Positions 54,151-63,445 are shown, counted from the first letter of the stretch. The stretch: 64,000 nucleotides of DNA from Pseudomonas sp. LBUM920 (GCF_003852315.1 NZ_CP027762.1:3949501-4013500), one strand, 5' to 3'. Notes: a model not told the origin generated them from the letters alone. Made by a program: numbers and translations.

Positions 54151-55188
54151 TCAGGTGTCGCTGTTGCGAATACCGCTGACCAGCGCCAGTTGCGCGAGAC
54201 CATCAGGGGCGAGGTCTTGCAGCAATTCCATGAAATTCTTGTCGATGAGGTTCTTCGCCCGCTGCAGTAAAAACGGCACCGGGCTGGCGGGCTCGAAAGT
54301 CTGGAAATACGTGCACAGACGGTCGATGGTCTGGCGTGCGTCTTCGCGGCTGTTGATTTCTGCGCGCACTGCCTGCGGGGCGACGGCCACGGCGGCCACG
54401 GCGGCGGCTGTAACGCCAGCCGGCATCGCCTCGGCTGGCGCGGCACCTGGCAAGTGGCGGCGGATCACGTCACCGGCGCGGCGCAGGAGTGTGGCCAGGC
54501 CGCTGAGGTCGATGGCGCGGCCGACGCCGACCTTCTCCGTCAACAACTGTTCGATCTGCACGCTGAGTGCCAACGCCTGTGCCAGCGCGGTGTCAGTGGC
54601 GTTGAGTTCGACGGGGTCGGCTTCGGCAAACGCGCCTTCGATCATCGCCAGGCTGACGCTCTCGCCCTCCTCGCCGCTCGCCAGTTCAACCTGACGCAAG
54701 CTGACCGCGCCCACGCCACGGCCGCTGACCAGCGGCGCATCGAGCACGTCGCGCAACACACCGGCAGGCTCGCACAGGAACGCCAGAATATTGATGCGCA
54801 GCAACGGGTCGTTGTCGTCATCGGGGTCGAGCTGCGGGTGCAAGCCCTGCCAGCAGTTTTCCAGCAAGCCATGGATCAGCCCAAGGCCGGCAGCCAGGCC
54901 GGGAATGCCGTGCAGGTTGAGTTGAGCGCGGGTCAGCCAGATCGCCAGGCGCAGGTCGCGGCTGCGCTCCATCAATGGCAGCGCCAACAGCATCACCCGT
55001 TTCCAGCTTGGCTCGATGGCCTGGGTGATGGTGTCGCCATACTGCACCTCGGGTTTGCCGAGGGCTTCTTCTTCGAGCTCAAGGAACTGGGGGTCGTATT
55101 CGAAGTTCTGGCCACAGCCGTCGGCTTCGGCCAAAGGCTGGGCCAGTGCGGTGAAATCCAGTGGTTGAGCGCCGGTGGACAGGCCCAT
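54151..55188 (-). CDS. tssA: Type VI secretion cap/assembly protein TssA
   Basis: A 345-residue protein with an N-terminal ImpA_N domain (CGQNFEYDPQFLELEEEALG, WKRVMLLALPLMERSRDLR) that primes sheath assembly. The C-terminal part is short, with an Ala-rich linker (PAEAMPAGVTAAAVAAVAVA) before a final helical domain. I chose the ATG at 55188, which has a strong GAGGGAA ribosome site 5 nt upstream; an upstream in-frame start lies in the leader hairpin. It is the first gene of the T6SS operon. Confidence 0.93.
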   Translation of the reverse strand: MGLSTGAQPLDFTALAQPLAEADGCGQNFEYDPQFLELEEEALGKPEVQYGDTITQAIEPSWKRVMLLALPLMERSRDLRLAIWLTRAQLNLHGIPGLAAGLGLIHGLLENCWQGLHPQLDPDDDNDPLLRINILAFLCEPAGVLRDVLDAPLVSGRGVGAVSLRQVELASGEEGESVSLAMIEGAFAEADPVELNATDTALAQALALSVQIEQLLTEKVGVGRAIDLSGLATLLRRAGDVIRRHLPGAAPAEAMPAGVTAAAVAAVAVAPQAVRAEINSREDARQTIDRLCTYFQTFEPASPVPFLLQRAKNLIDKNFMELLQDLAPDGLAQLALVSGIRNSDT

Positions 55189-55193
55189 CGTAC

Positions 55194-55236
55194 TTCCCTC
55201 GTTCAAGTTGTTCTGGGGATAGAACAAGCGAGGGAA
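55194..55236 (-). promoter_or_regulatory. tssA leader hairpin covering the ribosome binding site
   Basis: On the minus strand the leader reads TTCCCTCG ... TTGTTCT-atcccc-AGAACAA ... CGAGGGAA and then GTACG-ATG. The outer 8-bp and inner 7-bp arms are perfect, and the 3' outer arm is the Shine-Dalgarno sequence itself. No T-run follows, so it is not a terminator. Confidence 0.75.
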
Positions 55237-55266
55237 ATGATTTATTCCGCAGCGTGGGAAAAATTC

Positions 55267-56301
55267 TTAGTGAGCGCTCTGTTCATTGATGCGCCGGCGG
55301 TGAGATTCCGCGTACGCCGCCTGGCGTGCCAACAGCAACGGGTCGTCCGACGGCCCGATACCCGTTGGCAATTGGAGGGGGTTGAAGTCCACATCGCGGC
55401 AGGCGCCCTCCACCTGGGACTGCTGGCTGTCGATGACCAGCACGCCGGCGTCGATCTGGCGGCGCCCTTCGGGCCAGCGCACGGTGGCGTCGGTGGTCAC
55501 ATCGCCGGGGTCGGCCAGGGTAATCATCAGGTGCCAGCGTACGGGGCCTTGCTCCAGTTGCGTGGCGAAGCCGAAGGCGAGGAAATCCGGGTCGCTGGAC
55601 TCAGCGGCTGTCATTGGTTTGTAAGGCGTCTCTGGCACCATGCTCCAGCGCACGAAGTGCACCTGGCCCTGGGCGCTCGTCATGCGGAAGGCATTGACGC
55701 TGTAATAGGCGGTGTTGTCGAACCCGGATGAGCCAGGATGGGCCGCAAGCCACGTCTCGAACGGACGCATTTCTGGGTGAGCGCTTTTGAAGGCCTGCAT
55801 CTTTTTCGGATCGGGCCCGGTGCTGCCGTATTCAGGGATCGAGGCGCGCAACTGCTCGTACAGACCCTCGGGCGTATTCACGGGGAACACCGGCACGGAA
55901 TTCATCGCCATGTACCAGGTCTCACCGTCGTCCCCGGCCAGGCGCAGCGCCATGCTGCGGATCATGCCGTGCACGTCGGCTTGCGCCGGGTCGCCGCCGG
56001 CTGCCGACAACCGGCCGATCAGCGGCACCTTGCCAGGTTGTAACAAGGAAGCGCGTGAGATCTCTAGAGCATTACCGGTGCTTTCAAAATGGCCGCTGAT
56101 GCATTGGCCCTTGGCATGGTTACGACGAAAGCCCTGATGGGCACCACCGGCAACAGCTTCCATCTCATCGACGATTTTCGCGGCCGTGGGTGACGGGGAA
56201 TGGAAAGAAGGCAACAGCCAGGCGCCGAGGCCTGCAAATACTACGGCAGCGAGGGCAAGACGCAGGCGATGGCTATTTTTCAGCAGAGATGGTTTTTTCA
56301 T
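55267..56301 (-). CDS. Catalase-related haem peroxidase (SrpA-like)
   Basis: A 344-residue exported member of the catalase superfamily. An N-terminal membrane/signal segment (about 10-32, RLALAAVVFAGLGAWLLP) is followed by the catalase-like core with AHQGFRRNHAKGQCISGHFE, DVHGMIRSMALRL and the FDNTAYYSVNAFRM region, which probably supplies the haem-side residues. These small 'catalase family peroxidases' reduce organic peroxides or H2O2. The start is uncertain: I chose ATG 56301 (MKKPSLLKN), because upstream TTG/GTG options have poor ribosome sites. It follows the anti-sigma gene by 51 bp and lies 78 bp before tssA on the same strand. Confidence 0.85.
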   Translation of the reverse strand: MKKPSLLKNSHRLRLALAAVVFAGLGAWLLPSFHSPSPTAAKIVDEMEAVAGGAHQGFRRNHAKGQCISGHFESTGNALEISRASLLQPGKVPLIGRLSAAGGDPAQADVHGMIRSMALRLAGDDGETWYMAMNSVPVFPVNTPEGLYEQLRASIPEYGSTGPDPKKMQAFKSAHPEMRPFETWLAAHPGSSGFDNTAYYSVNAFRMTSAQGQVHFVRWSMVPETPYKPMTAAESSDPDFLAFGFATQLEQGPVRWHLMITLADPGDVTTDATVRWPEGRRQIDAGVLVIDSQQSQVEGACRDVDFNPLQLPTGIGPSDDPLLLARQAAYAESHRRRINEQSAH

Positions 56302-56352
56302 CAAGCTATCTGGGATCACGACATTGAGGACCAATGCCCGACCCCAGCATGG

Positions 56353-57276
56353 TCATTTCTGGATGGAGGCGATCCACATCGGTGCAGGCACGTCAGCAAA
56401 CAGCGGGGCGGCACTTCGGTCGGCGACAAGTCGAGCAATGGCGTTAAGGTCTACACCTTGTTCGGGCTCGCCAATCAGCGCGTAGCCCAGTTCAGACTGG
56501 CGCCAGGTTACTACGTTCATCTGCGCAACGCTTTGCTGAGCGATGGACTGGTCCGGCTTGGGCTCTTTCATCACACACAACGCAACCGGCGCGCCATTGG
56601 CCGGCAGGTACACGAGCTGAATCAACGCCTTGTTGTTGAAGCGCAGGCGCTGCACACGCTTGAAGGTCAGGCCCGCGGAACTCAGGTCAGGAACGCGCAG
56701 GGCCAGGCCGTCGATATCGCGGATATCGGCCAGGGTCTTGGTCACCACATCCGTCGGCTGGGCGCCGTAGGCAACGGTTTCGCGGGTATAGAGATGCTGG
56801 TAGGCCGCAGCTTGTTGCACCCACGGCGACGTCTGGGCAACCGTCGGTGCAGCCGCGTCAATGCCAGGCTTGAGCGCGCCGTTGAACGCACCAACCTGAA
56901 GCACCAGCGCATAGCACGCTGCACCAGCAACGAACGTCAACGCCGGCCAGGCAAATTTAGGTTGGAGGAACGCGAACAGACGAGAAAAACCGCGGTCTGT
57001 CTTCTCGGCAGCGGGATGCGCAGCGGTGGTTTTAGCCTCCCCGGCCGCCGAATGCTGAGCTGCCAGCGCGGCAATACTGAGCTTGAGGCTCTCCGGAACA
57101 GGCGGCACATTCTGGTGGGCAAACGCTTCCTCGTAAGGCAGGCAGGAAGCCATCAACCGAGAGACTCGCTGAGCCAGGTCCGGCGAAGCTTCTATGAGCC
57201 GCTCAAGCTCCTGGTTCTGTTGCGACGAAAGCTCGCCGTCAACATAAGCCATTAGCAAGGCATCATCCGCTACCAT
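56353..57276 (-). CDS. Transmembrane anti-sigma factor
   Basis: A 307-residue protein. The N-terminal cytoplasmic part (1-60; DDALLMAYVDGELSSQQNQELERLI) is typical of anti-sigma domains. A transmembrane helix follows at about 109-130 (FAWPALTFVAGAACYALVL), then a periplasmic C-terminal region. The zinc motif HxxxCxxC of redox-sensing anti-sigmas is absent (only one Cys in that area). It is divergent from the ECF sigma gene and upstream of the peroxidase gene, so the three form a likely stress-response unit. Confidence 0.87.
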   Translation of the reverse strand: MVADDALLMAYVDGELSSQQNQELERLIEASPDLAQRVSRLMASCLPYEEAFAHQNVPPVPESLKLSIAALAAQHSAAGEAKTTAAHPAAEKTDRGFSRLFAFLQPKFAWPALTFVAGAACYALVLQVGAFNGALKPGIDAAAPTVAQTSPWVQQAAAYQHLYTRETVAYGAQPTDVVTKTLADIRDIDGLALRVPDLSSAGLTFKRVQRLRFNNKALIQLVYLPANGAPVALCVMKEPKPDQSIAQQSVAQMNVVTWRQSELGYALIGEPEQGVDLNAIARLVADRSAAPLFADVPAPMWIASIQK

Positions 57277-57759
57277 GGGGTTATCTCTCCGTTGTCCTGA
57301 TCAATTTCTGCTGTGTGATTCTCGACCTTGTGGGTCGAAGCGGCGAGTCAGCGGGTAGCAACAAGCCATCATATTGACATCAACTTTGCCGTTGCAACAG
57401 GTCAAAAAAACTTTAGAGCAATCGGCAAATACTCTGTGACACGTACAAATACTTTAAGAGAACACCCTGGAATTGAAAATATTCCCAGGGCCGAATAAAT
57501 CTTATATGTTTCACCATGTGTCGGGGTAGTTTTCCTGACACGATTGTCAGAATTATTGGCCTAGTACCTGCATAAGCTGTCAATAACCTTTCAATGCCTG
57601 TCGAATTGACACATTTTGTTTACGGCTTGATACAATTCACCATCACCCCAAGGACCCTCAGCACCGCAAAAAGGACGCCGCGACACAGGCATCCGCTACG
57701 GTATCGACCTCGTAGCCTGACCTCAGCATTTTAGGCATCAAGAAATAAAAAGAGGAAAT
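57277..57759. promoter_or_regulatory. Divergent control region, ECF sigma / anti-sigma
   Basis: 483 bp without a gene. It contains the palindrome CTGACA-CGAT-TGTCAG at 57535-57550 and the inverted pair TGTCAAT (57578-57584) / ATTGACA (57605-57611). These TGTCA-type sites may be operator or promoter elements for the two divergent transcripts. Nothing else recognisable was seen. Confidence 0.5.
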
Positions 57760-58311
57760 ATGTCGATCACCGGTGCTGACTTACCCGCACTGCTTCCAGA
57801 ACTGCTGCCGCGCCTTTGGGCGTTCGCGCTGCGCATTTCCGGTGACAAGCACGATGCCGAAGACCTGGTTCAGCTCGCCTGTGTCCGCGCGCTGGAACGC
57901 TCTCATCAGTTGCAGCCCGATACGTCGGTGCTGAGCTGGATGTTTTCGATTGTCCATTCCACCTGGATCAACGAGCTGCGCTCGCGCAAGGTGCGCAGCC
58001 GTTCGCGCATGGACTGGAACGATGAATTCCTGGAAACCGTCAGCGACCCGGAGGCGCCCAATCCGGAATCCGACCTGATGCACCGGCAGATTATCGAAGC
58101 GGTCCACAAGCTTCCCGAAGGCCAGCGCGAAGTCATGCTGCTGGTGGGTGTGGAGCGCTTCAGCTACAAGGAAGCCGCCGAGATGCTCGACCTGCCGATC
58201 GGCACCATCATGAGCCGGTTGTCGCGTGCGCGTCAGGCGATCGGCGCGCTTTTTGATTCGCCAAAAAGCAAACCTTTGCGCGCTCGGCCAGAAAACTCGT
58301 CGGCGTCCTGA
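57760..58311 (+). CDS. ECF-type RNA polymerase sigma factor
   Basis: A 183-residue sigma-70 family ECF factor. Region 2 (about 12-80) contains RISGDKHDAEDLVQLACVRA and LSWMFSIVHSTWINELRSRK. Region 4 (about 125-170) contains LPEGQREVMLLVGVERFSYK and LDLPIGTIMSRLSRARQAI. AGAGGAAAT is the ribosome site. The partner anti-sigma gene is divergent, not downstream as usual. Its targets are probably the divergent peroxidase operon and itself, but this is inference. Confidence 0.93.
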   Translation: MSITGADLPALLPELLPRLWAFALRISGDKHDAEDLVQLACVRALERSHQLQPDTSVLSWMFSIVHSTWINELRSRKVRSRSRMDWNDEFLETVSDPEAPNPESDLMHRQIIEAVHKLPEGQREVMLLVGVERFSYKEAAEMLDLPIGTIMSRLSRARQAIGALFDSPKSKPLRARPENSSAS

Positions 58312-58352
58312 AACCGCTCTAAACCGGCATCCTGACGGGACTACCCGACGGA

Positions 58353-59390
58353 CTACGCCGCCCCGCCGCCCTCACCGCGAAACGCACTGGGGCTTACCCC
58401 CGTCCAGCGTTTGAAGGCTCGCCGAAAACTGCGCACATCGCTGTAGCCGACCGCCTCGGTGATACGTTCGATAGACAGCCCCGGATTCCCCAGCAACCCC
58501 ATCGTACGCGCGCGTCGCACTTGCTCAAGCAAGGCCTCGAAGGTCAGCCCGTGTTCGGTCAGGCGCCTGCGCAGGGTGCGGCCACTCATGTTCAGGTCAC
58601 TGGCGACCTTCTCCAATTGGCTGGCGTGCAAGTCCCGCGAAATTGCGCGCTCCACGGCCTGGATCAGGTCCATCTTCTGGTGCAGTTGGGCGCTTTCCAG
58701 CTCGAGTAACGCCAGGGCCTGGCGCAACGCCAACGGATGGTGATTGGGCAAGCGCACGTCCAGCCAATGAGGCGCCAACACCATTCGGTTGTGCAGGCAG
58801 CCAAAACGCACATCGGCCCCGAACAGGCGTTGATATTGAGCAGCATAAGGGGGCGCAGCGTGCACGAACTCCACCCGTTGCGGCATGAAATCAGCGCCGA
58901 CCAAGGCGCGGCCGTAGACCATCAGGCTGGCAAAGAACTCCTCGGCAGCAAACACCTGCACTGGCGCAAACGGCAGCAGGCATTCGACCTCGACGCACAC
59001 TTCATCAGCGCTTTCATGGGTACGGGTGGTGGCGATGCCACCGGAGGTGTGCTGATGCCGCTCGCCAATGGCAAAGGCATCGCGCAGGGTCTTGCACAGG
59101 GAAATCACATGGCCGAGCAAGCCGAGGGTGCCCAGCACATTCTGATGGCCCACCCACAAACCCAAGCCCTGATCGGGTAACACCTTGAGTGCACGCTGGA
59201 TCATCGCCGCGGCCTGACGGTAGGAAATGCGTTGGGCGGGGTCATCCAGGTCGGCCAGGGCAAACCCCAGTCCACGGCAGAGGTCTTCGGCATTCGCGCC
59301 CCTCTGCGTCACCACCTGCCCGAGGGTTTGCAACAGGAACGGCGACACCTGCGCCAGTTCGAACTGCGGGTCAACGGCTTTCCTTTGCAT
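58353..59390 (-). CDS. AraC-family transcriptional regulator
   Basis: A 345-residue regulator. The N-terminal ligand-binding-like domain (about 15-205, arabinose-binding PF12625 type) is followed by a C-terminal HTH_18 domain with SQLEKVASDLNMSGRTLRRR and ITEAVGYSDVRSFRRAFKRW and GVSPSAFR. It is divergent from the outer-membrane channel gene at 59595, which is its most likely target. The inducer is unknown. Confidence 0.92.
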   Translation of the reverse strand: MQRKAVDPQFELAQVSPFLLQTLGQVVTQRGANAEDLCRGLGFALADLDDPAQRISYRQAAAMIQRALKVLPDQGLGLWVGHQNVLGTLGLLGHVISLCKTLRDAFAIGERHQHTSGGIATTRTHESADEVCVEVECLLPFAPVQVFAAEEFFASLMVYGRALVGADFMPQRVEFVHAAPPYAAQYQRLFGADVRFGCLHNRMVLAPHWLDVRLPNHHPLALRQALALLELESAQLHQKMDLIQAVERAISRDLHASQLEKVASDLNMSGRTLRRRLTEHGLTFEALLEQVRRARTMGLLGNPGLSIERITEAVGYSDVRSFRRAFKRWTGVSPSAFRGEGGGAA

Positions 59391-59594
59391 GGCTCACGGG
59401 TTCCTGACTGAGTACTTCAGTTCTTGTTTTAGAAACATCCTGTTAATCATAGGCGCTTGCAAGTGCCGCTGCATCCTGAGTGAAACCTGTCCGGCAAAGT
59501 CCCCCTATCTGGCCGCCAAAACCCTGCCCTGCCGGGCGTTGAGGGCTTATTTCTAATGGCCAGCCGTGCCCTAACAATAATAATGAGGCCAGAC

Positions 59595-60536
59595 ATGAAC
59601 CCCACCCGTGCGCTTCACCCGCTGCAAGTCGCGCTGTTGAGCCTGCTCAGCCTGCCGGCGCTGGCCACCGAAGGCGGCGTCGATAATATCGGTCCGGGCA
59701 CCGATGGTTTTTACATCCTGCCGCTGGACGTGAACAACCTGCCGGACCACATGTTCGCGTTCAACCTGTATTACAACCACTACGAGGCCCGCACACTGGA
59801 CATTAGTTCGCTGGGTGGAAAAGTGTCCGAGGTGCGCATCAAGTCGGACGCCATTATTCCGCGCCTGGATTACCTGAGCCCGGTGCGCGTGTTCGGCGGG
59901 CGCCTGGGCGGCTACATTGCCCAACCGTACCTCAAGCAACAGGTGTCACTGTTCGGTATGTCGGACACGCGCGAAAGCATGGGTGACACCACCCTGGCGC
60001 CGATCATCCTGTGGGACATGGGCAAGCACCTGACCCTGGCTGCCGCACTGGAAATCACCCTGCCCACCGGCGAATACGACGCCGCGCGCCTGGCCAATAC
60101 CAGCAACAACTTCTACACCTACAAGCCGCTGGTATCGGCGACCTGGCTGCCCAACCCGCGCACGGAGCTGTCGATCAAGACGACCTACAGTTTCAACGAA
60201 GAGAACCACGACACGGATTACCGCTCCGGGCAGATTTTTCACTTCGATTATTCGGCCAGCTACAAGGTCACCGACAACCTGAGCCTTGGGGTCAACGGCT
60301 ATTACCTCAAGCAGACCACCGACGATAAGCAGTACGGGCGCACCGTGGTGAATATCTTCGGCGAAGATGTGAATGACGGCGTACGTGGGCAGGTGTTTGC
60401 CATAGGTCCGGCGGTGTATTTCACCTTCCTCCAATACGCCAGCGCAGAGCTGCGCTGGGCCAAGGAGTTTGATGTGAAAAACCGGCCGGAAGGCGACATG
60501 CTGTGGGCCAAGCTGACGATTCCGTTTGCCTTGTGA
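59595..60536 (+). CDS. Outer-membrane channel-like protein (phenol MetA-pathway transporter family)
   Basis: A 313-residue protein with a signal peptide (cleaved near SLPALATEGG) and a beta-barrel character of alternating residues ending in aromatic Phe-Ala-Leu. VDNIGPGTDGFYILPLDVN and YYNHYEARTLDIS match the Phenol_MetA_deg (PF13557) / SphA-like group. Such proteins often act in uptake of aromatic or lipid substrates. I chose 59595 because TGAGG lies 8 nt upstream and the signal peptide begins there. It is regulated, probably, by the divergent AraC protein. Confidence 0.85.
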   Translation: MNPTRALHPLQVALLSLLSLPALATEGGVDNIGPGTDGFYILPLDVNNLPDHMFAFNLYYNHYEARTLDISSLGGKVSEVRIKSDAIIPRLDYLSPVRVFGGRLGGYIAQPYLKQQVSLFGMSDTRESMGDTTLAPIILWDMGKHLTLAAALEITLPTGEYDAARLANTSNNFYTYKPLVSATWLPNPRTELSIKTTYSFNEENHDTDYRSGQIFHFDYSASYKVTDNLSLGVNGYYLKQTTDDKQYGRTVVNIFGEDVNDGVRGQVFAIGPAVYFTFLQYASAELRWAKEFDVKNRPEGDMLWAKLTIPFAL

Positions 60537-60570
60537 GGCATTCGGGTCGTTGGGCAAATCCGCTTTTTGA

Positions 60571-60651
60571 GCAGGGGGCACCTAAGATCACTCACCCAGC
60601 CGCGGCGGCCTGAGCCTCCAATCGTGGCCCGAGACGCCCCGTGCCCCCTGC
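60571..60651. repeat. Small inverted repeat in a convergent gap
   Basis: 11-bp perfect arms GCAGGGGGCAC / GTGCCCCCTGC, 59 bp apart. The interior CACCTAAGATCACTCA and GCGGCGGCCTGAGCC resembles pieces of the composite repeat that flanks nuo. It lies between the channel gene and the glucosidase gene, which converge. Confidence 0.6.
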
Positions 60652-60664
60652 CATGGAGCGTGCC

Positions 60665-63298
60665 CTAACGAGGCTGCAACAGCAGCGCCACCAACGCACT
60701 CCAGCCAGTTTGATGCGAGGCGCCCAGACCGCGCCCGGTCTCCCCGTGAAAATACTCATGGAACAGCACCAGGTCGCGACTGGTCGGGTCCGCTTCCAGC
60801 TGCGCATACCCCGCCATCGACGGACGCAGCCCGTCCTCATCCCTCAGGAACAATCGCGTCAGACGCTGACTGAGGCTGTCTGCAACTTCTTCAAGGGACG
60901 CCAGATAACCACTCCCGGTCGGGTACTCCACCGAGAAGTTATCCGCGTAGTAGCGATGAAACTCGCGCAACGACTCGATCAGCATGTAGTTCACCGGCAT
61001 CCACAAGGGCCCGCGCCAGTTCGAATTGCCGCCGTACAACCGTGAGTCCGACTCGCCCGGCTGGTAACGTGCGCACAAGGTGTCGCCATTCATCTTCAGC
61101 GCCAGTGGCTCTTGGGCAAATGCCTTGGACAAGGACCGCACACCAAAGCCCGACAGAAACTCCTGGTCATCCAGCATGCGGCGCAACAAATCCTTGGTCC
61201 GTTCGCCACGCAACAGCGCCAGCAACAGGCGATTGCCCTGCCCCGGCTCGTTCCAGCGCGATACCAACTTGGCCAAGTCCGGCCGGTGATGCATGAACCC
61301 CAGCAGCCGCTCACGCAAGCCTTCCAGGCCTTCATGTTCGCGCTGCTCCAGCACCAGCACGGCAAACAATGGCATCAGGCCGACGATGGAACGCAAGCGC
61401 ACCGGCTCGTTCTGGCCGTCGGGGCGGTGCAGCACATCGTAGAAGAACAGGTCCTGCTCATCCCACAGTCCTTCGGCGCTGTCGTCGACGCGGTTGATAG
61501 CGCCGGCGATGTACAGGAAGTGCTCGAAAAACTTCACCGCAATATCGACGTACACGACATTGCGCTTTGCCAGCTCCAGCCCGATCCGCATCAGGTCCAG
61601 CGCGTAGGCCGCGACCCACGCCGTGCCGTCGGCCTGATCCAGCTGGTAACCCGGCGGCAAGGTCGCCGAGCGGTCGAACAAGGCAATATTGTCCAGGCCC
61701 AGGAACCCGCCCTGGAACAGGTTGCGGCCCTCGGCGTCCTTGCGATTGACCCACCAGGAAAAATTCAGCAGCAGCTTGTGGAAAATCCGCTCCAGAAAAT
61801 CCATGTCGCCGACACCCGTCAACGCCTTGTCCTGCTGATACACCCGCCAACTGGCCCAGGCATGCACCGGCGGGTTGGCATCGTCAAAACGCCATTCATA
61901 CGCCGGCAGTTGGCCGTTGGGGTGCATGAAGCGGTCCTTCACCAACAGCAACAATTGCTGCTTGGCATAACCGGGATCAATCAGCGCAATCGCCACCGCC
62001 TGAAAGCCCTGGTCCCAGGAGGCGTACCACGGGTATTCCCAGGTGTCGGGCATGGAGAGGATGTCGAAGTTGGACAGGTGCCGCCAATGGGTATTACGGA
62101 TGTGCAGGCGCTCGGGCGGTGGCGCCGGCTGGGCAGGGTCGCCGTCGAGCCACTGGTTCACGTCGAAATAGTAGAGCTGTTTGGACCACAGTAAACCCGC
62201 CAGGGCCTGGCGCTGCACATTGCGCGCATCCTCCTCGCTGATGCCGTGTTGCAAGGCCGCGTAGAACTGATCGGCCTCCTCGCGGCGCTGTTCGAACAGC
62301 TTGCGCGCGTTGATCTGCGGCGCATCGGTGGGCGCAAACCGCAGGTACAGGCTTTTACTTTCAAGGCCCGCCAGTTCGAGGATGAAACGCGCGGCGACCT
62401 TGGTGCCCGCATCGCGGCGAATCGCCGACTGCACGCCATCGACCACGTAATCGTTGATGCCATCCTTGAACGGCCCGGGTGCCGGTTGCCCGTCCAGGCG
62501 CTGATAGTTGCTCTCGTTTTCACAGAACAACCACTCCGCCCCGTCCTGGCCCCAGGCGCTGAGGTGGCGATCGGAAAGTTCATGATGACGGGCCAGCACC
62601 TGTTCGCCGTCCAGGCGCAACTGCGGCTTGGGCGCATCCAGGGTCCAGCTCCAGTCATTGCGCGCCCACACCTGGGGCAACACCTGCAGGCGCGTCGGCT
62701 GGTCCGAGCGGTTATGCACGGTGACGCGCATGAAAATATCGTCGGGCTGATGCTTGGCGTATTCGACGCTGACATCGCAGTAGCGGTTGTCTTCGAACAC
62801 GCCCGTGTCGAGGATTTCGTACTCGGCATCCGCAAGCCCACGGCGCGCGTTTTCGGTGGTCAGGTCGGCGTAGGGAAAGGCCGCATGCGGGTATTTGTAG
62901 AGCATGCGCATGTAGGCATGACTGGGTACGCCGTCGACGAAAAAGTACAGTTCCTTGACGTCTTCACCGTGGTTGCCCTCGGCGTTATTCAAGCCGAACA
63001 ACCGCTCCTTGAGGATCGTGTCGCGCTCGTTCCACAGCGCCAGGCCCAGGCACCAGCGTTGCGCCTTGTCGCTGAAACCGGCCAGGCCATCTTCGCCCCA
63101 GCGATAGGCACGGCTGCGCGCGTGGTCATGCGGGAAGTAGGCCCAGGCATCGCCGTCTGCGCTGTAGTCTTCGCGCACCGTGCCCCATTGGCGTTCACTC
63201 AAGTACGGGCCCCACTCGCGCCAACGCTCGGCCTCTGGCGTCGCCAGGCGTTGGCCTTCAATCGTTTCAAGGATGTTGGTTACGGGTGTGGCCGTCAT
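60665..63298 (-). CDS. GH63-type glucosidase-like protein
   Basis: An 877-residue cytoplasmic protein of the MGH1/GH63 glycoside hydrolase type (alpha/alpha toroid). Seen: REDYSADGDAWAYFPHDHAR, WRWGEDGLAGFSD-like start, YPWYASWDQGFQAVA, PNGQLPAYEWRFDDANPPVH and NYMLIESLREFHRYYADNF. No signal peptide. Substrates of related enzymes include mannosylglycerate and alpha-glucosides; I cannot assign one here. The start MTATPVTNILETIEG (63298) follows GGAGGACCCA, a strong ribosome site; upstream in-frame starts are weaker. A single gene. Confidence 0.85.
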   Translation of the reverse strand: MTATPVTNILETIEGQRLATPEAERWREWGPYLSERQWGTVREDYSADGDAWAYFPHDHARSRAYRWGEDGLAGFSDKAQRWCLGLALWNERDTILKERLFGLNNAEGNHGEDVKELYFFVDGVPSHAYMRMLYKYPHAAFPYADLTTENARRGLADAEYEILDTGVFEDNRYCDVSVEYAKHQPDDIFMRVTVHNRSDQPTRLQVLPQVWARNDWSWTLDAPKPQLRLDGEQVLARHHELSDRHLSAWGQDGAEWLFCENESNYQRLDGQPAPGPFKDGINDYVVDGVQSAIRRDAGTKVAARFILELAGLESKSLYLRFAPTDAPQINARKLFEQRREEADQFYAALQHGISEEDARNVQRQALAGLLWSKQLYYFDVNQWLDGDPAQPAPPPERLHIRNTHWRHLSNFDILSMPDTWEYPWYASWDQGFQAVAIALIDPGYAKQQLLLLVKDRFMHPNGQLPAYEWRFDDANPPVHAWASWRVYQQDKALTGVGDMDFLERIFHKLLLNFSWWVNRKDAEGRNLFQGGFLGLDNIALFDRSATLPPGYQLDQADGTAWVAAYALDLMRIGLELAKRNVVYVDIAVKFFEHFLYIAGAINRVDDSAEGLWDEQDLFFYDVLHRPDGQNEPVRLRSIVGLMPLFAVLVLEQREHEGLEGLRERLLGFMHHRPDLAKLVSRWNEPGQGNRLLLALLRGERTKDLLRRMLDDQEFLSGFGVRSLSKAFAQEPLALKMNGDTLCARYQPGESDSRLYGGNSNWRGPLWMPVNYMLIESLREFHRYYADNFSVEYPTGSGYLASLEEVADSLSQRLTRLFLRDEDGLRPSMAGYAQLEADPTSRDLVLFHEYFHGETGRGLGASHQTGWSALVALLLQPR

Positions 63299-63383
63299 TG
63301 GGTCCTCCATCACTGACACAGTGACGGGCAGTGTAGAACCCATCCCCGCTCGGATGCACATGAAGTCTCATCCACCCCGGCAA

Positions 63384-63420
63384 AAAAAAGAGGCCGCTGA
63401 TCAGGCGGCCTCGGTTTTTT
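63384..63420 (-). terminator. Terminator of the porin gene
   Basis: GAGGCCGC / GCGGCCTC stem (63390-63412) with A/T runs on both sides; the minus-strand run of eight Ts serves the porin. Confidence 0.9.
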
Positions 63421-63445
63421 CAACGCGGTAAACGTGCGAGCGTGC

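Noticed and set aside
55194..55236. Terminator after the peroxidase gene
   Set aside because: The hairpin is strong, but it is followed by GTACGATG and not by a T-run, and its 3' arm is the tssA ribosome site.
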